Positions 27,201 through 39,639 of a stretch of 64,000 bases of DNA are shown here, piece after piece. Position 1 is the stretch's first letter; every line of letters begins with the position of its first letter. The position numbers and the translations under genes are program-made. Below the pieces are notes generated by a model. That model ran no database searches, was not told the origin of the DNA, and was given only the letters and a program-made list of their open reading frames with translations. This stretch comes from Chondrilla cf. caribensis (taxonomy: Eukaryota; Porifera; Demospongiae; Chondrillida; Chondrillidae). The stretch spans positions 1 through 64,000 of the forward strand of contig OZ026550.1 of assembly GCA_964020155.1 (NCBI GenBank), written 5' to 3'.

Positions 27201-30200
27201 GGCCGTGGTGACAAGACCAAAAATTGACATTTTTTGGGCTTGTCACCACGAGGGTTATAGCGCACTCAGGACAATCAGAATGCTTGCGAAATTGTGTTGG
27301 TGAGTTAGGCATGGACACTAGGTAGCCCTTGGTGACCAGAAAAGAAATCTCAAATTGCTTAGGTGATCACCACAAGGCGTATTACACGCATATATGAATG
27401 TACATACAAAGTATATACATTCTATTATATGTGGCACTGGGGGGAAATTTTGGTCGACATCAAAATGCATCCTTTTTGCTATCAGAAGGTAGCTACCAGG
27501 TCCAGGAGTGTGTCTGTGCATTTGGATTTCAGCTATGATGCATCACGTGTACACAGGAGAGGCCGTGGTGACAAGACCAAAAATTGACATTTTTTGGGCT
27601 TGTCACCACGAGGGTTATAGCGCACTCAGGACAATCAGAATGCTTGCGAAATTGTGTTGGTGAGTTAGGCATGGACACTAGGTAGCCCTTGGTGACCAGA
27701 AAAGAAATCTCAAATTGTTTAGGTGATCACCCAAGGCGTAATACACGCATATATGAATCTACATACAAAGTATATACATTCTATTATATGTGGCACTGGG
27801 GGGAAATTTTGGTCGACATCAAAAGGCAACTTTTTGCTATCAGAAGGTAGCTACTAGGTCCAGGAGTGTGTCTGTGCATTTGGATTTCAGCTATGATGCA
27901 TCACGTGCACACAGGAGAGGCCGTGGTGACAAGACCAAAAATTGACATTTTTTGGGCTTGTCACCACGAGGGTTATAGCGCACTCAGGACAATCAGAATG
28001 CTTGCGAAATTGTGTTGGTGAGTTAGGCATGGACACTAGGTAGCCCTTGGTGACCAGAAAAGAAATCTCAAATTGCTTAGGTGATCACCACAAGGCGTAT
28101 TACACGCATATATGAATGTACATACAAAGTATATACATTCTATTATATGTGGCACTGGGGGGGAAATTTTGGTCGACATCAAAATGCATCCTTTTTGCTA
28201 TCAGAAGGTAGCTACCAGGTCCAGGAGTGTGTCTGTGCATTTGGATTTCAGCTATGATGCATCACGTGCACACAGGAGAGGCCGTGGTGACAAGACCAAA
28301 AATTGACATTTTTTGGGCTTGTCACCACGAGGCTTATAGCGCACTCAGGACAATCAGAATGCTTGCGAAATTGTGTTGGTGAGTTAGGCATGGACACTAG
28401 GTAGCCCTTGGTGACCAGAAAAGAAATCTCAAATTGCTTAGGTGATCACCACAAGGCGTATTACACGCATATATGAATCTACATACAAAGTATATACATT
28501 CTATTATATGTGGCACTGGGGGGAAATTTTGGTCGACATCAAAATGCAACTTTTTGCTATCAGAAGGTAGCTACCAGGTCCAGGAGTGTGTCTGTACATT
28601 TGGATTTCAGCTATGATGCATCATGTGCACACAGGAGAGGCCGTGGTGACAAGACCAAAAATTGACATTTTTTGGGCTTGTCACCACGAGGCTTATAGCG
28701 CACTCAGGACAATCAGAATGCTTGCGAAATTGTGTTGGTGAGTTAGGCATGGACACTAGGAAGCCCTTGGTGACCAGAAAAGAAATCTCAAATTGCTTAG
28801 GTGATCACCCAAGGCGTAATACACTTATATATGAATCTACATACAAAGTATATACATTGGCACTGGGGGGAAATTTTGGTCGACATCAAAATGCATCCTT
28901 TTTGCTATCAGAAGGTAGCTACCAGGTCCAGGAGTGTGTCTGTGCATTTGGATTTCAGCTATGATGCATCACGTGCACACAGGAGAGGCCGTGGTGACAA
29001 GACCAAAAATTGACATTTTTTGGGCTTGTCACCACGAGGCTTATAGCGCACTCAGGACAATCAGAATGCTTGCGAAATTGTGTTGGTGGGTTAGGCATGG
29101 ACACTAGGTAGCCCTTGGTGACCAGAAAAGAAATCTCAAATTGTTTAGGTGATCACCCAAGGCGTAATACACTTATATATGAATCTACATACAAAGTATA
29201 TACATTGGCACTGGGGGGAAATTTTGGTCGACATCAAAAGGCAACTTTTTGCTATCAGAAGGTAGCTACTAGGTCCAGGAGAGTGTCTGTGCATTTGGAT
29301 TTCAGCTATGATGCATCACGTGCACACAGGAGAGGCCGTGGTGACAAGACCAAAAATTGACATTTTTTGGGCTTGTCACCACGAGGCTTATAGCGCACTC
29401 AGGACAATCAGAATGCTTGCGAAATTGTGTTGGTGAGTTAGGCATGGACACTAGGTAGCCCTTGGTGACCAGCAAAGAAATCTCAAATTGTTTAGGTGAT
29501 CACCCAAGGCGTAATACACCTATATATGAATCTACATACAAAGTATATACATTGGCAATAGGGGGAAATTTTGGTCGACATCAAAAGGCAACTTTTTGCT
29601 ATCAGAAGGTAGCTACCAGGTCCAGGAGTGTGTCTGTGCATTTGGATTTCAGCTATGATGCATCACGTGCACACAGGAGAGGCCGTGGTGACAAGACCAA
29701 AAATTGACATTTTTTGGGCTTGTCACCACGAGGGTTATAGCGCACTCAGGACAATCAGAATGCTTGCGAAATTGTGTTGGTGAGTTAGGCATGGACACTA
29801 GGTAGCCCTTGGTGACCAGAAAAGAAATCTCAAATTGCTTAGGTGATCACCACAAGGCGTATTACACGCATATATGAATGTACATACAAAGTATATACAT
29901 TCTATTATATGTGGCACTGGGGGGAAATTTTGGTCGACATCAAAATGCATCCTTTTTGCTATCAGAAGGTAGCTACCAGGTCAAGGAGTGTGTCTGTGCA
30001 TTTGGATTTCAGCTATGATGCATCACGTGCACACAGGAGAGGCCGTGGTGACAAGACCAAAAATTGACATTTTTTGGGCTTGTCACCACGAGGCTTATAG
30101 CGCACTCAGGACAATATCAGAATGCTTACGAAATTGTGTTGGTGAGTTAGGCATGGACACTAGGTAGCCCTTGGTGACCAGAAAAGAAATCTCAAATTGC

Positions 30201-33200
30201 TTAGGTGATCACCCAAGGCGTAATACACTTATATATGAATCTACATACAAAGTATATACATTGGCACTGGGGGGAAATTTTGGTCGACATCAAAAGGCAA
30301 CTTTTTGCTATCAGAAGGTAGCTACTAGGTCCAGGAGAGTGTCTGTGCATTTGGATTTCAGCTATGATGCATCACGTGCACACAGGAGAGGCCGTGGTGA
30401 CAAGACCAAAAATTGACATTTTTTGGGCTTGTCACCACGAGGCTTATAGCGCACTCAGGACAATCAGAATGCTTGCGAAATTGTGTTGGTGAGTTAGGCA
30501 TGGACACTAGGTAGCCCTTGGTGACCAGAAAAGAAATCTCAAATTGTTTAGGTGATCACCCAAGGCGTAATACACCTATATATGAATCTACATACAAAGT
30601 ATATACATTGGCACTGGGGGGAAATTTTGGTCGACATCAAAAGGCAACTTTTTGCTATCAGAAGGTAGCTACTAGGTCCAGGAGAGTGTCTGTGCATTTG
30701 GATTTCAGCTATGATGCATCACGTGCACACAGGAGAGGCCGTGGTGACAAGACCAAAAATTGACATTTTTTGGGCTTGTCACCACGAGGCTTATAGCGCA
30801 CTCAGGACAATCAGAATGCTTGCGAAATTGTGTTGGTGAGTTAGGCATGGACACTAGGTAGCCCTTGGTGACCAGCAAAGAAATCTCAAATTGTTTAGGT
30901 GATCACCCAAGGCGTAATACACCTATATATGAATCTACATACAAAGTATATACATTGGCACTGGGGGGAAATTTTGGTCGACATCAAAAGGCAACTTTTT
31001 GCTATCAGAAGGTAGCTACCAGGTCCAGGAGTGTGTCTGTGCATTTGGATTTCAGCTATGATGCATCACGTGCACACAGGAGAGGCCGTGGTGACAAGAC
31101 CAAAAATTGACATTTTTTGGGCTTGTCACCACGAGGCTTATAGTGCACTCAGGACAATCAGAATGCTTGCGAAATTGTGTTGGTGAGTTAGGCATGGACA
31201 CTAGGTAGCCCTTGGTGACCAGTAAAGAAATCTCAAATTGCTTAGGTGATCACCCAAGGCGGAATACACGCATATATGAATCTACATACAAAGTATATAC
31301 ATTGGCAATAGGGGGAAATTTTGGTCGACATCAAAATGCAACTTTTTGCTATCAGAAGGTAGCTACCAGGTCCAGGAGTGTGTCTGTGCATTTGGATTTC
31401 AGCTATGATGCATCACGTGCACACAGGAGAGGCCGTGGTGACAAGACCAAAAATTGACATTTTTTGGGCTTGTCACCACGAGGCTTATAGCGCACTCAGG
31501 ACAATCAGAATGCTTGCGAAATTGTGTTGGTGAGTTAGGCATGGACACTAGGTAGCCCTTGGTGACCAGAAAAGAAATCTCAAATTGCTTAGGTGATCAC
31601 CACAAGGCGTATTACACGCATATATGAATGTACATACAAAGTATATACATTCTATTATATGTGGCACTGGGGGGAAATTTTGGTCGACATCAAAATGCAT
31701 CCTTTTTGCTATCAGAAGGTAGCTACCAGGTCAAGGAGTGTGTCTGTGCATTTGGATTTCAGCTATGATGCATCACGTGCACACAGGAGAGGCCGTGGTG
31801 ACAAGACCAAAAATTGACATTTTTTGGGCTTGTCACCACGAGGCTTATAGCGCACTCAGGACAATATCAGAATGCTTACGAAATTGTGTTGGTGAGTTAG
31901 GCATGGACACTAGGTAGCCCTTGGTGACCAGATAAGAAATCTCAAATTGCTTAGGTGATCACCCAAGGCGTAATACACTTATATATGAATCTACATACAA
32001 AGTATGTACATTGGCAATAGGGGGAAATTTTGGTCGACATCAAAATGATCCTTTTTGCTATCAGAAGGTAGCTACCAGGTCCAGGAGTGTGTCTGTGTAT
32101 TTGGATTTGAGCTATGATGCATCACGGGAACACAGGAGAGGCCGTGGTGACAAGACCAAAAATTGACATTTTTTGGGCTTGTCACCACGAGGCTTATAGC
32201 GCACTCAGGACAATCAGAATGCTTACCAAATTGTGTTGGTGAGTTAGGCATGGACACTAGGTAGCTATTGGTGACCAACAAAGAAATCTCAAATTGCTTA
32301 GGTGATCACCACAAGGCGTATTACACGCATATATGAATGTACATACAAAGTATATACATTCTATTATATGTGGCACTGGGGGGAAATTTTGGTCGACATC
32401 AAAATGCACCTTTTTGCTATCAGAAGGTAGCTACTAGGTCCAGGAGTGTGTCTGTGCAATTGGATTTGAGCTAAGATGCATCACGTGCACACAGGAGAGG
32501 CCGTGGTGACAACTCAAAAAATTGACATTTTTTGGGCTTGTCACCACGAGGCTTATAACGCACTCAGAACAATCAGAATGCATACGAAATTGTGTTGGAG
32601 AGTTTGGTATGGACACTGGGTAGCCCTTGGTGAACAGAAAAGAAATCTCATATTGCTTAGGTGATCACCACAAGGCGTATTACACGCATATATGAATGTA
32701 CATACAAAGTATATACATTCTATTATATGTGGCACTGGGGGGAAATTTTGGTCGACATCAAAATGCATCCTTTTTGCTATCAGAAGGTAGCTACTAGGTC
32801 CAGGAGTGTGTCTGTGCAATTGGATTTGAGCTAAGATGCATCACGTGCACACAGGAGAGGCCGTGGTGACAACTCAAAAAATTGACATTTTTTGGGCTTG
32901 TCACCACGAGGCTTATAACGCACTCAGGACAATCAGAATGTTTCCGAAATTGTGTTGGAGAATTTGGTATGGACACTGGGTAGCCCTTGGTGAACAGAAA
33001 AGAAATCTCATATTGCTTAGGTGATCACCACAAGGCGTATTACACGCATATATGAATGTACATACAAAGTATATACATTCTATTATATGTGGCACTGGGG
33101 GGAAATTTTGGTCGACATCAAAATGCATCCTTTTTGCTATCAGAAGGTAGCTACTAGGTCCAGGAGTGTGTCTGTGCATTTGGATTTCAGCTATGATGCA

Positions 33201-34244
33201 TCACGTGCACACAGGAGAGGCCGTGGTGACAACTCAAAAAATTGACATTTTTTGGCTTGTCACCACGAGGCTTATAACGCACTCAGGACAATCAGAATGC
33301 ATACGAAATTGTGTTGGAGAGTTTGGTATGGACACTGGGTAGCCCTTGGTGAACAGAAAAGAAATCTCAAATTGCTTAGGTGATCACCACAAGGCGTATT
33401 ACACGCATATATGAATGTACATACAAAGTATATACATTCTATTATATGTGGCACTGGGGGGAAATTTTGGTCGACATCAAAATGCATCCTTTATGCTATC
33501 AGAAGGTAGCTACTAGGTCCAGGAGTGTGTCTGTGCAATCGGATTTGAGCTAAGATGCATCACGTGCACACAGGAGAGGCCGTGGTGACAACTCAAAAAA
33601 TTGACATTTTTTGGCTTGTCACCACGAGGCTTATAACGCACTCAGGACAATCAGAATGCTTACGAAATTGTGTTGGAGAGTTTGGTATGGACACTGGGTA
33701 GCCCTTGGTGAACAGAAAAGAAATCTCAAATTGCTTAGGTGATCACCACAAGGCGTATTACACACATATATGAATCTACATTCAAAGTATGTACATTGGC
33801 AATAGGGGGAAATTTTGGTCCACATCAAAATGCAACTTTTTGCTATCAGAAGGTAGCTACCAGGTCCAGGAGTGTGTCTGTGCATTTGGATTTGAGCTAT
33901 GATGCATCACGTGCACACAGGAGAGGCCGTGGTGACAACTCAAAAAATTGACATTTTTGGGCTTGTCACCACGAGGCTTATAACGCACTCAGGACAATCA
34001 GAATGCATACGAAATTGTGTTGGTGAGTTTGGTATGGACACTGGGTAGCCCTTGGTGAACAGAAAAGAAATCTCAAATTGCTTAGGTGATCACCACAAGG
34101 CGTATTACACGCATATATGAATGTACATACAAAGTATATACATTCTTTTATATGTGGCACTGGGGGGAAATTTTGGTCGACATCAAAATGCATCTTTTTT
34201 GTTATCAGAATGACTGTACTAGGTCAAGGAGTGTGTCTGTGCAT
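12246..34244. repeat. 22-kb satellite array, about 63 monomers of about 347/359 bp
   Basis: Counting the motif GTCGACATCAAAA by eye gives about 63 head-to-tail monomers. A short class (about 347-348 bp, TACATTGGCA) and a long class (about 359-360 bp) differ by a 12-bp indel at TTCTATTATATG. Interior monomers are very similar; the first monomer and those from about 32430 onward are the most divergent and share variants such as GACAACTCAAAAAATTGAC. Every monomer holds dense dyad symmetry: a long hairpin, GGTGATCACC, TGATGCATCA, GTCGAC and CATATATG. Open frames of about 60-81 residues recur, but 347 is not a multiple of three and indels change frame, so coding is unlikely. This is a candidate centromeric or heterochromatic satellite. 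Confidence 0.95.
14164..14210. repeat. Representative satellite hairpin
   Basis: CGTGGTGACAAG at 14164-14175 pairs perfectly with CTTGTCACCACG at 14199-14210. Inside it, CCAAAAAT and ATTTTTTGG extend the stem after a one-base internal break, leaving a TGAC loop. The structure is kept in nearly every monomer of the array. Confidence 0.9.
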
Positions 34245-34310
34245 TCGAATTCCTCAAACTTCCTGAGAAGACGGCCATGCTGGTGTCAGAGGGAAAGGGG
34301 GGTCACTGAC
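34245..34310 (+). mobile_element. Fragment of interspersed repeat at satellite right border
   Basis: The last monomer breaks off at GTGCATTCGAATTC and runs into a stretch containing CTGAGAAGACGGCCATGCTG and AGAGGGAAAGGGGGGTCAC. The same sequence appears at about 38600 and 40325 within the composite repeat. Here it is truncated on both sides. Confidence 0.75.
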
Positions 34311-34943
34311 ACCTATGTCACCGGTGGGAAATACAAAATGGCATGTGCCGGTCAACGAGATACGTACCTAAATACCTGACCCATCGTAGCATAATGCAGT
34401 GTGCTAGATTTGGTATACATAATATACTTATTGTGTTGACATTGTGATAATAGATTATTGTAAAACAGGTACTGGCAATAGTTCTATTTTGATGTGTGTG
34501 TTTGCAGTGCTACACAGAACTATTAATTTTGCATGTGGAGGTCTGTCTTGTTTCCCACCAGAACAAGTGGTACTCTGAGAGCAGATGTAATACTTGAGTA
34601 TGATAATCACAGTGGATCACAATGATGTACTCACTGGTTACTACCAGTCATGTCCAGTATCTTGTCATGAATGATCTTCACTACTTCAAAACTGAACACA
34701 AAGCAAATGAACATATTCTATCAGTTAATATACCTCAACCCATACCCTACACAAACACACCTCGAAGATGCAATTTGGTAATATCTTCTCTTTGCAGAGG
34801 AATACTGCTATGTCCCTTACAGTGTTCGCGCATTCTCCGACGAAGTTTCTATCACAGGAAAGCAATAATACACATACAGTCTGGAATGTAGGAAAACTTT
34901 ACATACCCTTGGGTTTTATAGTATTAAAAACTGAAGACTTTGT
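34311..34943. other. Unannotated spacer
   Basis: No recognisable gene or repeat. Two overlapping plus-strand frames (34622-34891 and 34768-35028) have no family resemblance, and the second runs into the composite repeat. Confidence 0.4.
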
Positions 34944-35584
34944 AAAGCTCCCTCGCCGTAGCTACGAGCTACGTAGTCCACCATCTTCGAGTATATTCGA
35001 ATTTAGGAAATACTGCAACATCATATAATATGCATTCCTACGCGTAACTACTACAGTGAATTTATATTATTTCTATTGTGCGAACAAAATGGCCGATTTC
35101 AAAACGCCGACAATTAGGTTTTGGGCTAGAATTTGAGCGCAAAGACTTCAACGAACTTTAAATCTTCACCGAAGGTTCTTCTAAACCTATTAGAGACGAT
35201 CAAGTGATTCGAGTGCCTGGGGGTGGCCTATTCTCCGAATTGAACATTGAGGGTAACTTTAAATAGCGCAGATAATAATAATAAAATAGATAGGTCACGG
35301 TGGCGGGGTGGTCAGGTGACACGACTCTAGGCTCCAGGTCGCGGGTTCGAATCCTCGAAAGGACGGTTTTTTTCTCCGAAAAAAAATAGCTCACTTCCTG
35401 GTGGTCAGTTGCAATACTCTCTACAAAGAACCGTAGGGGGGAGCTTTGGGACTCGCGGCTGACCTCCCAGCTAGAATAGTGTCTTCTGCATTCGTGGAAT
35501 GACGCAAGTACACAGTCTCTGTGGAAAGTCCCTGTAAAGCTCTCCATATATAGGTGTCTTTGACCCTGAGTGGGTGACTTTTTT
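34944..35584 (+). mobile_element. Composite tRNA-SINE-like repeat, copy 1
   Basis: Begins AAAGCTCCCTCGCCGTAGCT, with a small inverted repeat CGTAGCT-ACG-AGCTACG, and ends near GGGTGACTTTTTTATTA. The same 5'-to-3' order is found at 38719-39362 and, with an internal deletion, at 40440-40853. The middle holds a tRNA-like Pol III promoter followed by TTTTTTT. No coding domain is visible in this copy. A flanking target-site duplication is not obvious. Confidence 0.8.
35301..35373 (+). promoter_or_regulatory. tRNA-like Pol III A box and B box with T7 terminator
   Basis: A-box-like TGGCGGGGTGG at 35301-35311 and a consensus B box GGTTCGAATCC at 35344-35354 are followed by TTTTTTT about 13 bases later. 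Equivalent blocks start at 39069 and 40578. The acceptor and T stems do not pair well, so this is a tRNA-derived promoter module, not an intact tRNA. Confidence 0.7.
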
Positions 35585-36182
35585 ATTAATTACAAATCCG
35601 ACAATTTCTTCATTTCATTAATGTGATCATTATAATACAGTATTTTGATACTTGAACAAATTATGGACAACATAAGGTTGGAAAGAGTGAAAGCTATTGC
35701 TACACCCACGTACTACCATTTTAACTAATATTTATTATGTAATTATGCGTTTATTTTAATTGTCAATAACGAGTATCTATGGCCTAAATAAGTATACCCA
35801 ACTTAACCTAAGTGACAGTCGATTAGAACAGAGGGAATGGGTATTTCCTGTGAATGTGTAAAAGGGATGGGTCCTGTATTGATGTTAAGGCATTAAAATC
35901 AAGATGCTGATTGTCCCACATGTAGTTAAATTGATATTAATTTTTACAAAGCCAAAAGGTTTCAAAATGAAAGTATGTCAGTCACCTTTATCAGTTTGGA
36001 ACACTTACGTATGTTTGCAAGAATTTCAACTGTGGAATAATATGACTGAATCAACTTTTTGCATTTTATTAATAAGTAGAATGGTAAATTCAAAAGTTCT
36101 TAATTCTTATTACTGTCAATGCAAAGAACTGTGATATTGGTAGGGTAGGTTTGTTGCATAATAAGCCTGTGCAAGGCCTAAG
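35585..36182. other. AT-rich spacer
   Basis: AT-rich unique sequence. A 76-residue frame at 35904-36134 has no recognisable similarity. No gene is called. Confidence 0.4.
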
Positions 36183-36615
36183 GTTGACAAATTGTTTCAC
36201 TGGAATTACACCGAACCAGCTGACAATAGACCAAAGTCTCTATCAGCTGGGAGACTGAAGTCCGATTTTGATGGCTTACAGTCAAGGCGTGACTGTGCGC
36301 TCTGATGGTAGCGCACAGTCACGCCTTGACTGTAAGCCTCCCTCGTCCTCTCTTATCATGAAGACCACAAGTATTCACTTGTGTGTCGGAATGATAGGAT
36401 GAGGACAGTCATCCAAATGATGTACAGGGTGTACCACACTGAGGAGCTCAAATAAGAGCGAAACAGCTGTCTGTGGTTCCCATTTTTTGAGGATTTGGAT
36501 GACTGGGAGGTAATCACTGGTTGCCATCAAAATCGGACTTCGGTCTCCCAGCTGATAGAGACTTTGGTCTATTGTCAGCTGGTTCGGCGTAATTCCAGTG
36601 AAACAATTTGTCAAC
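36183..36615. repeat. 93-bp inverted repeat flanking a 247-bp core
   Basis: Arm 36183-36275 matches the reverse complement of 36523-36615 over 93 bp with two mismatches. The core begins with a second perfect hairpin. The right arm ends 66 bp from the stop codon of the decayed cysteine synthase-like gene. It may be a foldback element or a segmental inversion-duplication. No transposase and no clear target duplication are seen. Confidence 0.9.
36273..36338. repeat. Perfect 29-bp hairpin with 8-nt loop
   Basis: Positions 36273-36301 pair without mismatch with 36310-36338, with loop CTGATGGT. The stem contains CAGTCAAGGCGTGACTGTGC. It overlaps the inner end of the 93-bp left arm. The size is compatible with a small-RNA precursor, but perfect pairing also fits a recent inverted duplication. 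Confidence 0.9.
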
Positions 36616-36680
36616 TGTGATATTTCTCTGGAAGTGTTTGGAGAAGACCTGCAGGAAGGCAAGAGCAGAGCATTCACATT

Positions 36681-37333
36681 TTACATACCAGCTACAGGTA
36701 TGCACCTAGTGACCCTCTCACCTCGGTCCTTCAATACTGTCCTACTAAACAGTTTGGAGAAGTACCTCTGGAGAGTTAAAAATATGTTCACAACAATGCG
36801 ATTACTTCAGTGGACACTGCTGACCTGTCCTGAATCACACAAGCAAGTGACAATGGTCTTGCCAGGCCCCAATGTTCTTGCAACCTATAAATTATGGGTG
36901 TGTGTTACCATGATACTAGCAAGGTGTAGACCATAAAGGAAACCTTAACAGCAGCAGCAACGTTCAGTCCGGATGATGCTCCCACAAAGAAACCTTCTTC
37001 ATGGAGAATTCTAAATGTCTAAAAAGTGACAACTACATGACTTTACAAATAAACAAATCAATTAATATTTTGCCACACACCATTGTTACAGCCTCTTCAT
37101 CAGATATCATAACAGCAGAATCTATAGGAGCACCAGATACATTGTTAGTCACTCTTCCCTGACCAGTGCCTTCAGTAATTGAGGATCCTTCTGTTCTTTC
37201 CAGTTTACCATGAGAAAAGTAGTTGTAGAGTACACTTCCCTGAAATAATGCATCACTTACACATTCACACAAACACACACACGCACAAACACACACACAC
37301 ACACACATTCACACACACACACACACAGACACA

Positions 37334-37395
<62 letters not shown>

Positions 37396-38417
37396 AACAC
37401 CACAACAACACAGTCATGTTCACCTGAGGATCAGCAAGGACAACTTGCACTAGGGGATTCTTCTCTTTCAGGAACAGACCAACACCTACCAATGGATACT
37501 TGATATATGGAATTCCTTTGTAGATATGTGAAGTACAAACCAGCAAGTGTTCCTCCCGTTCCTGTTCAAAAAGTAACAGCATCAACTCTGCCATCTACAA
37601 TTGATGGCAATATCACGATCACATACATATGCCCACACCATTATACACACATGCATACTTGTTTGCTTCCAAATTTCAGGGCCTGTAGTCTCATAATGAG
37701 CTAGTCTGTTAGCTGTATTGTCAAACTATTTGGTCCAAAATGCATTTGAAAGAGAACTTGCAAATCTTTTGGCCTGCATAGAGTAGTATACTTTGACATC
37801 AAGACATCATATTCAGAGATTATACTACTCATATTAACAAATTCACTAACTATGTGGTTGTAGTTGTCTGGGTTATCATAAGGGACAGCTGGTACTGGTC
37901 TAACGTCTGCTCCTAGGACACGTAGAGCATCTATTTTTTCCTGTATACATTAAACAATGCACTCAGCCACAAAGGAGTCATAACCCTGTGATGTTGACGA
38001 ACCTGGGATTGCGTGTCTGGCATACAAATCACACATTGATAGCCAATAGCATTGCATAGATGTGCCAAACCAATTAATTCCTATGCACAGCAGAAGATCG
38101 GTTTGAGATATGTAACAACAACCCTAGCGTCGACAATACAAGAAAACGAACGCATAACAAACCAGACCTGTATTGCCTGCTGTCCCTTCCACCATGGTCC
38201 CACCGGGCCTCACCAAACCTATCCAATTAATTTTGGAACAATAATACTGCATGGTTCAAACTTCGGTCAATGTTTCTGACCTCTTTCTTCGGCGTCCTTG
38301 ATGAGGTACAGAGCGGCCCTGTCCTTAACGGAACCACCAGGGTTTAGCTGCTCCGCCTTAACAAGAATATTACATGATGTCTCTTCGCTCACACCCTTTA
38401 ACCTCACTAAAGGAGTA
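36681..38417 (-). pseudogene. Decayed cysteine synthase / cystathionine beta-synthase-like PLP enzyme
   Basis: Reverse-strand exons with GT-AG borders spell the fold-type II PLP enzyme family in order: [16 protein letters not shown] (PLP lysine), [114 protein letters not shown], and a C-terminal exon ending at 36681. Known members make cysteine or cystathionine. Three lesions argue for a pseudogene: a TAG at 37726-37728 where CAG (Gln) is expected before FDN, a TGA at 37566-37568 where GGA (Gly) is expected before TGTGG, and an apparent 4-bp AATT duplication at 38072-38079 shifting frame after GTAGNTG. The N-terminal exons upstream are missing or lie beyond a repeat inserted at 38468. The lesions are seen directly; loss of function is inference. 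Confidence 0.8.
37262..37393. repeat. (CA)n microsatellite inside pseudogene intron
   Basis: Imperfect then perfect CA repeat in the intron between the exon ending LADPQ and the exon starting GSVLYNYF. Open frames here are artefacts. Confidence 0.95.
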
Positions 38418-38467
38418 CTACAGGATATGAAAAGGCATCCATAAATTTCAGCCAGAAAACGCCTGGA

Positions 38468-39362
38468 TACTCAAAGCACCCTCACTTGCCAACCAATCCT
38501 TTAAAACCATCCACAACCAGGACTTATGCCAACATCGATAGGGCTGGGACGCACTCTACATAGCCACCCCACCACACGGACTGCAAACCTTCTACCAGAG
38601 CTCAAACTCCCTGAGAAGACGGCCATGCTGGTGTCAGAGGGAAAGGGGGGTCACCACACCGTCATAACATAGACAACACCCTACGACTCACCACACCGGC
38701 ATAACATAGACAACACACAAAGCTCCTTTGCCGTAGCTACGAGCTACGTAGCTCCACCATCTTCGAGTATATTCGAATTTAGGATTTACTGCAACATCAT
38801 ATAATATGCATTCCTACGCGTAACTACTACAGTGAATTTATATTATTTCTATTGTGCGAACAAAATGGCCGATTTCAAAACGCCGACAATTAGGATTTGG
38901 GCTAGAATTTGAGCGCGAAGACTTCAACGAGCTTTAAATCTTCACCGAAGGTTCTTCTAAACCTATTAGAGACGATCAAGTGATTCGAGTGCCTGGGGGT
39001 GGCCTATTCTCCGAATTGAACATTGAGGGCAACTTTAAATAGCGCAGATAATACTAATAAAATAGATAGGTCACGGTGGCGGGGTGGTCAGGTGACACGA
39101 CTCTAGGCTCCAGGTCGCGGGTTCGAATCCTCGAAAGGACGGTTTTTTTCTCCGAAAAAAAATAGCTCACTTCCTGGTGGTCAGTTGCAATACTCTCTAC
39201 AAAGAACCGTAGGGGGGAGCTTTGGGACTCGCAGCTGACCTCCCAGCTAGAATAGTGTCTTCTGCATTCGTGGAATGACCAAGTACACAGTCTCTGTGGA
39301 AAGTCCCTGTAAAGCTCTTCATATATAGGTGTCTTTGACCCTGAGTGGGTGACCTTTTTATT
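38468..39362 (+). mobile_element. Composite tRNA-SINE-like repeat, copy 2 (longest)
   Basis: Starts TACTCAAAGCACCCTCACTT and carries about 250 bp of 5' sequence absent from copy 1, including CTGAGAAGACGGCCATGCTG and twin CACACCG-CATAACATAGACAACAC units. From 38719 it matches copy 1, including the tRNA-like module at 39069 and the GGGTGACC-T-rich end. It lies just upstream of the pseudogene's first visible exon and may have displaced its 5' part. Confidence 0.8.
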
Positions 39363-39639
39363 AAAAATCCTGGAATTCTTGCTTTATTTCGTACTTCAAA
39401 TAGAACTACTATAACAAAAACATAATATTAATTAGTATCAAAGAATTTGAAACTGTCTCTTCATGTCTATCATCAACTGCCAATCATTCTTCTTCTGTAA
39501 ATCTTCTCTGGAGTATCCTTGACAGCATCAATAGACTACCTACATATCTGTATAGCAGAACAGTGTTAATAATATTTGATCATGTTACCTCGCCAATGGC
39601 TTACTTTGCCAACAATCAGGTCAGCCTCATCAAAATGTC

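Noticed and set aside
12600..34200. Recurrent 60-81-residue ORFs in each satellite monomer
   Set aside because: Monomer length is not a multiple of three, indels change frame, and both strands carry similar ORFs. No sign of codon-level constraint.
1..34244. CRISPR-like appearance of regular repeats
   Set aside because: Units are contiguous with no unique spacers, and the genome is eukaryotic.
35293..35367. Functional tRNA gene
   Set aside because: A and B boxes fit, but acceptor and T stems mispair and the module recurs in three repeat copies; it is a tRNA-derived repeat.
36598..36936. 112-residue plus-strand ORF
   Set aside because: It is antisense to the C-terminal exons of the cysteine synthase-like pseudogene and the inverted-repeat arm.
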